Assembly: GCA_030616265.1 (NCBI GenBank)
Contig: JAUWXS010000044.1
Span: 1-6,054 of the forward strand
DNA length: 6,054 nt
Direction: 5' to 3'
Source: Dehalococcoidia bacterium
Lineage (GTDB): Bacteria > Chloroflexota > Dehalococcoidia > Dehalococcoidales > BS750m-G39
Shown: piece by piece, positions 1 to 5,635 of the stretch
How positions within the stretch are numbered: the stretch's first letter is position 1
Layout of the letters: the number at the start of each line of letters is the position of its first letter
Program-made: the position numbers and the translations under genes
Notes under the pieces: model-generated
The model's input: the letters and a program-made list of their open reading frames with translations, nothing else
Databases searched by the model: none
Told to the model about the DNA's origin: nothing

Positions 1-1
1 G

Positions 2-517
2 GGGCTATTTGGGCAGCTGGGGGTGGAAGTTAGCTTCGAGGTGGGCTCGGACGAGAGCCTACACCCGACCAGGCAGGCGGCGATAGCTATTGAGGGGAAA
101 AGGCTGGGGGTGGTCGGCGAGTTGCACCCCAAGGTGCTGGATGCCTTTGAGCTTTCGGGGGGTGTCTATCTCTTTGAGGTCGACCTGACGACATTACTGC
201 CCTTTACCGTAGGGCACGAGCTATTCCAGCCGATTTCGCGCTTTCCGGCCGTGGTCAGGGATATGGCGCTGGTGGTCGACGCCGGGGTGAGCAACGCCCA
301 GGCGCAGGCTATTATGCGGGGCTTTCCCCTGGTGACCGAAGTCGCTCTCTTCGACCTCTATAGCGGGGAGCAGCTGCCGGCGGGCAAGAAGTCTCTGGCT
401 TACCGCATTACCTTCCAGTCGCCGAACCACACCCTGACCGACGACGAGGTCAACAAGGTCCAGCAGCAAATCCTGGATAAGCTCTCCAAGCAGCTGGGGG
501 CTAGCCTGCGGGGCTGA
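2..517 (+). CDS. pheT: Phenylalanyl-tRNA synthetase beta subunit, C-terminal part (5' end outside window)
   Basis: This is the last 171 residues of the PheT chain of the cytoplasmic (PheST)2 enzyme that charges tRNA-Phe. The frame is already open at base 2 (reads GLFGQLGVEVSFEVGSDES), so the GTG at 23 is an internal valine and not the start. Residues 1–70 match the end of the catalytic-like core of the beta chain, including the typical segment with LHPTRQA and GVVGELHP. Residues about 77–170 form the C-terminal FDX-ACB (ferredoxin-fold anticodon-binding) domain: RFPAVVRDMALVVD, then the FDLYSGEQLPAGKKSLAYR segment and the TLTDDEV segment before the last helix. The stop is TGA at 515–517. A full PheT is around 800 residues, so most of the gene lies upstream. 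It is convergent with the flavodoxin gene, with only 33 bp between the two stops and no convincing terminator. Identity is very secure. Confidence 0.96.
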   Translation, partial: GLFGQLGVEVSFEVGSDESLHPTRQAAIAIEGKRLGVVGELHPKVLDAFELSGGVYLFEVDLTTLLPFTVGHELFQPISRFPAVVRDMALVVDAGVSNAQAQAIMRGFPLVTEVALFDLYSGEQLPAGKKSLAYRITFQSPNHTLTDDEVNKVQQQILDKLSKQLGASLRG

Positions 518-550
518 TATTAGACTGCCAGCCATACGCCGGTAGTTGCT

Positions 551-1207
551 TTAAGAGGGTCTGTCCGCTATTTCCTCCAGCTTTTCCTCTATGAACATTT
601 CCGCTTTCAGCAGGTCTTTTTCATTGGGCCTGTCCCGTATATCCCCGTGAAATGTCCTGGGTGTTGGGTCATCAAGATATTTTCCCGGACAGCAGAAACG
701 CCCGATACATTGGAATCGCAGATGTTCTATTTCCAACGCCAGCAGTTGCAGGGCTGGTTCAGTTTCTTTAGGGCCAAATTCATACCCGGAGTAGGTAACA
801 AAAACGATCGCCTTTTTGGAATCAGGCCCAAGCACTATTTTCTTGTGCAACTTCAGGACTCGCTCATCTTTGGTAGGCGGAGGGGCTTCCGGTATCGGCT
901 CTTTTATGTAAGTGAGGGTTTCACCCCTGTCTTTAAGGGGTATTCTGGGGTCTATCCCGTATATTTGCTTTCTTATTGCAGCTAGTATTTCGCTGTAGGG
1001 AAGATGTAATATGACCCCTGAACCTACACACAAGAAGTCGTAGTTGGCAAGGTCAAAGGGGGGGTTAAAAATATCCTCCGCTTTTCTGCGGACCTTAAAC
1101 ATATCACATTCCCAGCCGTTCTTTTCGAAGGTGCTCTTAAATCGTTTTGCTACCTTTTCTGTATGACCTGTGTACGATGAGTAAAGAATCAAGCATTTCT
1201 TAGCCAT
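551..1207 (-). CDS. Flavodoxin-family protein (FMN-binding, 218 aa)
   Basis: A flavodoxin-fold protein, expected to be a soluble cytoplasmic FMN electron carrier or quinone/flavin oxidoreductase. The N-terminus has strand 1 (KKCLILYSS) followed by the FMN phosphate-binding loop at residues 10–16 (SSYTGHT). Candidate isoalloxazine loops are residues 61–72 (VGSGVILHLPYS) and 137–149 (VTYSGYEFGPKET). At 218 residues it is longer than classical flavodoxins (about 140–180); the extra length lies around residues 84–130, a charged, proline-rich stretch (PIPEAPPPTKDE). A C-terminal motif with CIGRFCCPGKYLDD and FHGDIRDRPNEKD recurs, as far as I recall, in anaerobe flavodoxin-like proteins of unknown partner. 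The ATG is preceded by AAAGGGGAGAA, a purine-rich ribosome-binding site. It is transcribed divergently from arsM and has its own predicted promoter. The fold assignment is good; the redox partner is unknown, and donation of electrons to ArsM is only a guess. Confidence 0.85.
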   Translation of the reverse strand: MAKKCLILYSSYTGHTEKVAKRFKSTFEKNGWECDMFKVRRKAEDIFNPPFDLANYDFLCVGSGVILHLPYSEILAAIRKQIYGIDPRIPLKDRGETLTYIKEPIPEAPPPTKDERVLKLHKKIVLGPDSKKAIVFVTYSGYEFGPKETEPALQLLALEIEHLRFQCIGRFCCPGKYLDDPTPRTFHGDIRDRPNEKDLLKAEMFIEEKLEEIADRPS

Positions 1208-1241
1208 TTCTCCCCTTTCTTCTTGCTAACAGCTGACTCCC

Positions 1242-1271
1242 TGATTCTAATTCTTCGTCAATCGGGAATCA
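1242..1271. repeat. Short inverted repeat overlapping the flavodoxin promoter (possible operator)
   Basis: TGATTC at 1242–1247 is the reverse complement of GAATCA at 1266–1271, with 18 bases between the arms. The arms coincide almost exactly with the −10 and −35 boxes of the predicted flavodoxin promoter, so a protein bound here would block RNA polymerase. The arms are only 6 bp and the symmetry could be chance. It does not resemble the classical ArsR operator I know (two long AT-rich arms). Confidence 0.25.
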
Positions 1272-1272
1272 A
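1244..1272 (-). promoter_or_regulatory. Predicted sigma-70 promoter of the flavodoxin gene
   Basis: Reading the − strand, TTGATT (1267–1272) and TAGAAT (1244–1249) are separated by exactly 17 bases. This is a good match to −35/−10 consensus (TTGACA/TATAAT) at the ideal spacing. Transcription would begin near 1237, giving a leader of about 30 bases before the ATG at 1207. Prediction from sequence only. Confidence 0.55.
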
Positions 1273-1289
1273 GGGGGTGAGGCAGATAA
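1272..1289 (+). repeat. 18-nt motif, copy 1 (near-identical copy at 5636–5653)
   Basis: Reads AGGGGGTGAGGCAGATAA. The − strand at 5653–5636 carries the same word with one change (T for C at position 12). Both copies point towards the gene downstream of them (arsM here, the pentapeptide channel there), 40–70 bases before the ATG. This copy lies just upstream of the arsM −10 region. It may be the edge of a dispersed repeat or a shared regulatory site. Confidence 0.4.
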
Positions 1290-1311
1290 GTAAGCTCTAA
1301 TAGGCTCCTTA

Positions 1312-1320
1312 TGGTATAAT
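1312..1320 (+). promoter_or_regulatory. Predicted extended −10 promoter of arsM
   Basis: TGGTATAAT fits the extended −10 consensus TGnTATAAT perfectly. No good −35 box is found 16–18 bases upstream, which is usual for extended −10 promoters. Transcription would start near 1327, leaving about 30 bases of leader, too short for a riboswitch. Confidence 0.65.
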
Positions 1321-1342
1321 GAGAATGAAATTAAATAGCTTC

Positions 1343-1350
1343 GGGTGTGA
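1343..1350 (+). promoter_or_regulatory. Ribosome-binding site of arsM
   Basis: GGGTGTGA is a partial Shine–Dalgarno match that ends 6 bases before the ATG at 1357. It directly abuts an in-frame TTG at 1351, which would leave no spacer, so the ATG at 1357 is the better start. Confidence 0.5.
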
Positions 1351-1356
1351 TTGAAA

Positions 1357-2187
1357 ATGAAGAAAGAAGAAATCAAGAAAGTGGTAAGAGAGGGCTATGC
1401 CAGAATTGCCAAGCAGGACAGTTCCTGTTGCCAGCCGGTGAGTTCGTGCTGTGGGAGCACCGATTTAGCCCAGGATATTAGTAAGAGCATAGGCTACACT
1501 GAGGAAGAACTTAAAACCATCCCTGAGGGCGCCAATTTAGGCCTCGGCTGTGGAAACCCGGTGGCGCTTGTCTCTTTGAGGGAAGGGGAGACTGTTCTTG
1601 ACCTTGGTTCGGGTGCGGGGTTGGATTGTTTTCTTGCCGCTGAAAAAGTTGGCGAGAAGGGCAGGGTTATCGGTGTAGATATGACACCGGAGATGATTGA
1701 AAAGGCAAGAGAAAACGCCAGGCAGGGTGACTATACGAATGTGGAGTTCAGGCTTGGAGAGATTGAGAATCTACCGGTGGCAGATAATTCGGCTGATGTA
1801 GTCGTCTCAAACTGTGTTATCAATCTTGTGCCCGATAAAGGAAAGGCCTTTAAAGAAACATTCAGGGTGCTAAAGCCAGCCGGCAGGCTGATGGTCTCGG
1901 ATATAGTTTTGTTGAAGGAGCTCCCCGACGTTATAAAGAACTCAATTGAGGCGTATATTGGCTGTCTTTCGGGAGCCGTAATGAAGGACGAATATATAGG
2001 TGCTATTAAAGAAGCAGGATTTCAGGATGTCAGGATAGCTGATGAGCCGTCCTTCCCTATAGATTGTATGGCTAACGACCTCACAGCAAAGGCATTGATT
2101 GAGAATCTAGGGATAACGTTTCAAGAGGCAGCGGAGTTTGCCCCTTCGGTTCTAAGTATAAAAATTCATGCCGTCAAACCGAATTAG
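1357..2187 (+). CDS. arsM: Arsenite S-adenosylmethyltransferase (ArsM-like)
   Basis: A 276-residue class I SAM-dependent methyltransferase that would methylate trivalent arsenic in the cytoplasm, giving methylated and volatile species. Numbered from the ATG at 1357, SAM motif I is DLGSGAGLD at 82–90, followed by the acidic end of strand 2 (VIGVDMTPEM). The three cysteines required in characterised ArsM enzymes all have counterparts: C65 in GLGCGNP, C153 in SNCVINL and C203 in YIGCLSGA. Two vicinal pairs, CC at 24–25 and 31–32, lie in the N-terminal arm, as in many bacterial ArsM proteins, and could bind As(III). It stands alone, without arsR or an efflux gene in view; a divergent flavodoxin gene shares its promoter region. 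Its 3' end overlaps proS convergently by 14 bp. It is clearly less GC-rich than pheT and proS (28 of 60 G/C at 1681–1740 versus 41 of 60 at 241–300), compatible with acquisition by transfer. Other thiol-metalloid substrates cannot be excluded. Confidence 0.92.
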   Translation: MKKEEIKKVVREGYARIAKQDSSCCQPVSSCCGSTDLAQDISKSIGYTEEELKTIPEGANLGLGCGNPVALVSLREGETVLDLGSGAGLDCFLAAEKVGEKGRVIGVDMTPEMIEKARENARQGDYTNVEFRLGEIENLPVADNSADVVVSNCVINLVPDKGKAFKETFRVLKPAGRLMVSDIVLLKELPDVIKNSIEAYIGCLSGAVMKDEYIGAIKEAGFQDVRIADEPSFPIDCMANDLTAKALIENLGITFQEAAEFAPSVLSIKIHAVKPN

Positions 2188-3898
2188 ACAGTCGGGATAA
2201 ACCCTGGCTAATAAGCTCTTTGAGCTTTATAGCTATCCCCTCTAGCGGCACCAGTTGAGCTTCTTTTTCCGAGCGTTTTTTTATTTCAGCGCTATTTTTC
2301 TCCAGGGTTCGGGGGCTGACGGTGACCCGTAACGGTATCCCCAGCAGGTCGGCGTCGTTGAACTTTACCCCTGGCGACTCTCTGCGGTCGTCAAAGAGAA
2401 CTTCTATGCCTTCAGCCTCTAGCTCGGCGTAGACCTTTTCGGCAACATCTTCTGCCTTGGAGTTTTCCTTATAGAGGGGGCAGAGATATACCTGATAGGG
2501 GGCGATGGAGACGGGCCAGATAATGCCTTTATCGTCGTGGTTGAGCTCAATGGCTGCCGCCAGCAGGCGGTCGAGGCCGATGCCGTAGCAGCCCATCACT
2601 CTGGGGTGAGAGGCTCCGTTCTGGTCGATGAAAAGGGCACCCAGCTTTTGGCTGATGAAGGTGCCCAGCTTAAAGACATGCCCGACTTCGATACCGCGGG
2701 TGGATGCCAACTTGCCGCCGCACTTGGGGCACCTGTCCCCGGCACGAGCCTGGGCGATATCGGTCACCAGAGTAGCCTTGAAGTCCCGGGGGTAGTTGAC
2801 ATTCTTGAGGTGGGTCTCGGGCTTGTTGGCGCCGGCGACAAAGTTCGCCCCCGAGGTTATGGAGTTGTCGGCGATGACCTTGATGCCCTTGATGCCGATG
2901 GGCGATGCCGCCCCGGCGACGATACCGGCCTTTATAATCTCGTCCTCGGTGGCAAGCCGTAGCTCAACGCAGCCCAGGGCGTTCTGTAATTTTACCTCGT
3001 TCACCCCGATGTCACCCCTGATGACGACGAAGACCATCTTGCCGTCGGCGATGTAAAACACGGCTTTGAGGGTGTGGCTGGGGGGTATTTTAAGGAAATC
3101 GGCTACCTCTTCAATGGTGCCGGCACCGGGCGTAGCCACCTCTTCCCGCGGCAACGGCTCCTCCGCCTCCAGCTTTTCCTTGGCGCACTCCGCCTTCTCC
3201 ACGTTGGCGGCGTACTTGCATTTTTCGCAGTAGATAATCTCGTCCTCGCCGCTCTCGGCGATAGTCATGAATTCGTGGGACTCTTTGCCGCCGATGGCGC
3301 CGCTGTCAGCCTCAACCAGTATGGTGGGCAGGCCGCAGCGGTCGAAGATATTTTTATACGCCTGGAGCATCTTCTGGTAACTCGCATCAAGCCCGGCCTC
3401 ATCGGTGTCAAAGCTGTAGAGGTCTTTCATGAGGAACTCGCGGACTCGTATCAGCCCGCCCCGGGGGCGGGGCTCGTCGCGGAACTTGTTCTGGATTTGA
3501 TAGAGCAGCAGGGGCAGGTCGCGGTAGCTCTGAACATTGTATTTTACCAGCTCGGTGACGACTTCTTCGTGGGTGGGGCCCAGGGCAAGCTGGCGCTCAC
3601 GGCGGTCGGAGAGGGTGAAAAGCCCCTTGCCGAAAGCCTTGTCTCGGCCCGTTTCCTGCCAAAGCTCCAGGGGCTGGAGGACGGGCATTATCAGCTCCTG
3701 CCCGCCGGCCCTGTCCATCTCGTTGCGGATTATAGCGGCTAACTTATTGAGCACCCTCCACCCCAGCGGCAGATAGGCATAGACGCCAGCGGCTACCTGG
3801 TGTATCATACCGGCTCGCAGCAGCAGCTGGTGGCTGGTGGTTTCCGCCTCGGCGGGTACCTCTCTCTGGGTTTTACCGAATAGCTTCGATATGCGCAT
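2174..3898 (-). CDS. proS: Prolyl-tRNA synthetase, bacterial type with editing domain
   Basis: Complete 574-residue class II enzyme that charges tRNA-Pro, the usual length for the bacterial (INS-containing) type. The start MRISKLFGKTQREVPAEAE is the characteristic N-terminus. Motif 2 lies around residues 138–163 (NKFRDEPRPRGGL, then REFLMKDLYSF) and motif 3 at 436–451 (GCYGIGLDRLLAAAIE). Residues about 225–385 form the YbaK-like INS domain, which hydrolyses mischarged Ala-tRNA-Pro; K278 in HTLKAVFY corresponds to the editing lysine of the E. coli enzyme. The anticodon-binding domain occupies about 465–565. CxxC pairs at 224/227 and 390/393 flank the INS domain and could form a metal site absent from the E. 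coli protein. No strong Shine–Dalgarno precedes the ATG, only AGGG 13 bases away, and the gene follows the DUF4389 gene by 54 bp, so it is probably co-transcribed. Convergent 14-bp overlap with arsM. Confidence 0.97.
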   Translation of the reverse strand: MRISKLFGKTQREVPAEAETTSHQLLLRAGMIHQVAAGVYAYLPLGWRVLNKLAAIIRNEMDRAGGQELIMPVLQPLELWQETGRDKAFGKGLFTLSDRRERQLALGPTHEEVVTELVKYNVQSYRDLPLLLYQIQNKFRDEPRPRGGLIRVREFLMKDLYSFDTDEAGLDASYQKMLQAYKNIFDRCGLPTILVEADSGAIGGKESHEFMTIAESGEDEIIYCEKCKYAANVEKAECAKEKLEAEEPLPREEVATPGAGTIEEVADFLKIPPSHTLKAVFYIADGKMVFVVIRGDIGVNEVKLQNALGCVELRLATEDEIIKAGIVAGAASPIGIKGIKVIADNSITSGANFVAGANKPETHLKNVNYPRDFKATLVTDIAQARAGDRCPKCGGKLASTRGIEVGHVFKLGTFISQKLGALFIDQNGASHPRVMGCYGIGLDRLLAAAIELNHDDKGIIWPVSIAPYQVYLCPLYKENSKAEDVAEKVYAELEAEGIEVLFDDRRESPGVKFNDADLLGIPLRVTVSPRTLEKNSAEIKKRSEKEAQLVPLEGIAIKLKELISQGLSRLSNSV

Positions 3899-3952
3899 AG
3901 TTTTAGCAGGAAGCCCTTGAGCTTACCCTAAAGTCCTTTCGCCTTAGATATA

Positions 3953-4237
3953 TCAGTCCATGCTGAAGGGTGGGTATTTATCGGTCAGGTAGTAGGAGTA
4001 GCCGTTGACCCTCGTTGACCAGCGAAGATAGCCGGAGACGAAGTCAAAGGCCCAGCGGGGATAGCGGCCCATGAAGAGTATCGCCCACCAGGAGATGAAG
4101 AGGACGACGCCCGCGGCTATGCCCACAAAGTAGAGGACGACCATCTGGGGGATGACCATGAAGTAGCGGAAGAAGGTGGTCAACCGCGAGAGTTTATCGG
4201 GAAACTCAATGTCAAGGGTTATCGGGTAGTTGGCCAT
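3953..4237 (-). CDS. Small DUF4389-like membrane protein (94 aa)
   Basis: I recognise the pattern of the DUF4389 family: an N-terminal PITLDIEFPDKLSRLTTFFR, a hydrophobic stretch, WWAILFMGRYPRWAFDF, a YLRWSTRVNGY segment, and the ending LTDKYPPFSMD. Residues about 24–57 are almost uninterrupted hydrophobic sequence, long enough for one long or two short membrane helices; there is no cleavable signal peptide. No biochemical function is established for the family to my knowledge. Many family members contain two copies of the domain, so this is a single-domain form. The ATG has an ideal Shine–Dalgarno (AAGGAGGT, 8-base spacer). It lies 68 bp after the pentapeptide channel gene and 54 bp before proS on the same strand, suggesting co-transcription and possibly a membrane partnership with the channel; that link is inference. 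Confidence 0.84.
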   Translation of the reverse strand: MANYPITLDIEFPDKLSRLTTFFRYFMVIPQMVVLYFVGIAAGVVLFISWWAILFMGRYPRWAFDFVSGYLRWSTRVNGYSYYLTDKYPPFSMD

Positions 4238-4245
4238 TTTAGCTT

Positions 4246-4253
4246 ACCTCCTT
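4246..4253 (-). promoter_or_regulatory. Strong Shine–Dalgarno of the DUF4389 gene
   Basis: AAGGAGGT on the − strand, 8 bases before the ATG at 4237, is an essentially perfect anti-16S complement. It fixes the start and implies efficient independent translation, in contrast to proS downstream. Confidence 0.85.
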
Positions 4254-4305
4254 GTACCGGTTGGATTTCTCTAAATTCTCTACCATTAAATCATATCGGA
4301 CGGCT

Positions 4306-5592
4306 TTATTCTAGCCTTTCGCGGGTCATTTTTCTGACAAAGGTTACCAGGAAGAGGGCGATGGTGAAGACCCCGATAAACGACTCGAAGGCGCCGATGC
4401 CCTTTATCCAGGCGTTGCTCGCCTCCAGCCAGCTGCCGTAGCCCATGGAGGTGAAGGACATGGTGCTGAAGGCTAGGGAGTTGCCGAAGGCATCCAGTTG
4501 CCAGTCGGCGCCGATGAGGAAGTAGATGATGCCCAGGCCGACGATGACTGAAGCCGCCCAGACGATGGCTCTTAACGGTCTTTCGCCGTAGCCGCAGGTA
4601 AAGGAAACGAGCTCAGACCATAATCTGGGGAAGGGGTGGGGCCGCCATTTTAGCGCCTTTCTCTTGGCCGTCATCTCGCGGAAGAAGAACTCGCCAGCCA
4701 GGTCGTACATGCCCTGTTCAGTGTGCCATATCTTGAGGTTGCGGTAGACGCTGGCGGCTTCCCTTATTAGTTCCTGCTTTTTCTTATCATTCTCTTCCTC
4801 TTTATGCAGTTGCTCCTCTCCCACCATGTGCTTGGCGTCCCATTTTATCCCTTCTATGTTGGCCTGAAAGAGGTCGGCGGCATAGAGTTGGGCGCCTTCC
4901 AGGTCGGCTTTAATAAGATTGGTCTCGGGACCCCGCAGGTTGGCGTATTTAAGATTTGCCTGCTTGAGGTGTGCCCGGTGCAGCGTTGCCCCCCGCAGGT
5001 CGGCCCGCTGCAGGTTTGCCCCTTCCAGATGGGCGCCCGATAGGTTTGCCCTCTCCAGGCTGGCGTCCTCCAGGTAAGCCCCTTCCAGGTGGGCGCGGCT
5101 CAGGTTAACCCCCTCCAGGTGCGCCTTCATCAGGTAAGCCTTTTTAAGGTAGGCGCCGGACAGGTCGGCCCAGTCGAGATGGGCTTCCTCCAGCTCGGCT
5201 CCTTCAAGGCGGGCATTGGGCAGACTGGCTTTGCCCAGGTAGGCTTTCAGTAATTCAGCTTTTTTAAGGTGGGCTTTAGACAGGTTTGCCCCTTCAAGGT
5301 GAGCGCCCTGCAGGTCAGCCCCATCCGCGTTGACGCCGGACAGGTCAGCCCCCTCAAGGTGGGCACCGCGCAGGATAGCCCTCTCCAGTTGGGCGCCGGA
5401 TAGATTAGCCCCCTCCAGGCGGGCATACCATAACGAGGCTTCCCGGAGCAGAATACCGGAAAGGTCCAGCTGGCTGAGGTCAATGTTGTCCTCGAACTCT
5501 CTTCTTGAGAGGTCGAGACCCTCAGCCTTCCCGCCGTGCCTCTTTATCATGCTGAGCAATTCTTTACGGGTCAGGGGTTTCGCTTTAGCCAT
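4306..5592 (-). CDS. Pentapeptide-repeat protein with C-terminal two-helix K+-channel pore
   Basis: A 428-residue fusion. Residues 1–36 are a charged, helical N-terminus. Residues 37–248 hold about 42 pentapeptide repeats of the A(N/D)LxX type: the central Leu recurs every 5 residues from 39 to 219 with a single exception (Ala89), then GPETN breaks the register by two residues and five more repeats follow (226–246). Such repeats fold as a right-handed four-sided beta-helix. Residues 250–335 form a charged helical linker (KEEENDKKKQELIREAASVY, then LAGEFFFREMTAKRKALKW). TM1 is about 340–361. Residues 370–386 form a pore loop with filter SMGYGS, like the TVGYGD of K+ channels. TM2 is about 396–419, and the chain ends nine residues later. 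It is probably a tetrameric inner-membrane cation channel with a cytoplasmic N-terminal sensor or scaffold; ligand and gating are unknown. The strong Shine–Dalgarno supports this start. Same strand as ispG, DUF4389 gene and proS. Confidence 0.9.
   Translation of the reverse strand: MAKAKPLTRKELLSMIKRHGGKAEGLDLSRREFEDNIDLSQLDLSGILLREASLWYARLEGANLSGAQLERAILRGAHLEGADLSGVNADGADLQGAHLEGANLSKAHLKKAELLKAYLGKASLPNARLEGAELEEAHLDWADLSGAYLKKAYLMKAHLEGVNLSRAHLEGAYLEDASLERANLSGAHLEGANLQRADLRGATLHRAHLKQANLKYANLRGPETNLIKADLEGAQLYAADLFQANIEGIKWDAKHMVGEEQLHKEEENDKKKQELIREAASVYRNLKIWHTEQGMYDLAGEFFFREMTAKRKALKWRPHPFPRLWSELVSFTCGYGERPLRAIVWAASVIVGLGIIYFLIGADWQLDAFGNSLAFSTMSFTSMGYGSWLEASNAWIKGIGAFESFIGVFTIALFLVTFVRKMTRERLE
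4849..5484 (-). repeat. Coding tandem repeats: 15-bp unit with 60-bp super-period
   Basis: This is the DNA encoding the pentapeptide solenoid. On the + strand degenerate words such as CAGGTCAGCCCC and TCCAGGTGGGCGCC recur at 15- and 30-base steps. The word GCGCCGGA or a close variant begins near 5033, 5152, 5332 and 5392, separated by multiples of about 60 bases, which equals one four-sided coil of 20 residues. The repeats are diverged rather than identical, so they look old and under protein-level selection. Confidence 0.85.
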
Positions 5593-5599
5593 AGCTGTG

Positions 5600-5606
5600 C
5601 CTCCTT
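5600..5606 (-). promoter_or_regulatory. Strong Shine–Dalgarno of the pentapeptide channel gene
   Basis: AAGGAGG on the − strand, 7 bases before the ATG at 5592. It decides this start over the later in-frame ATG at Met15 and implies that the gene is translated independently of ispG. Confidence 0.85.
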
Positions 5607-5635
5607 ATTCCTCGATGGTCGATTGTTTATTATCT

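Noticed and set aside
23..25. GTG at 23 as start of a small independent protein
   Set aside because: The frame is open to the window edge and the residues before it continue the PheT sequence.
524..546. ACTGCC/GGTAGT hairpin between pheT and flavodoxin as a bidirectional terminator
   Set aside because: The stem is only 6 bp including a G–U pair, the loop is 11 bases, and no T run follows.
1320..1356. Riboswitch or leader RNA upstream of arsM
   Set aside because: The predicted leader is about 30 bases with no evident stem structure.
2537..3776. Several long open frames on the + strand opposite proS
   Set aside because: They mirror the GC-rich codons of proS, show no recognisable domain, and proS is a full-length conserved enzyme on the other strand.
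4582..4593. GYG in the linker (residues 334–337, GYGE) as a second selectivity filter
   Set aside because: It lies before TM1 in a charged context with no pore helix; only GYG at 384–386 sits between two hydrophobic helices.
4849..5484. Regularly spaced 30/60-bp repeats that could suggest a CRISPR array
   Set aside because: The period is 15 bp without unique spacers, units are degenerate, and the whole stretch is an open reading frame of pentapeptide repeats.
4306..5592. Qnr/MfpA-like gyrase-protection protein
   Set aside because: Those proteins are repeats alone (about 180–220 aa); this one continues into a linker and a membrane pore, so DNA mimicry is not the simplest reading.
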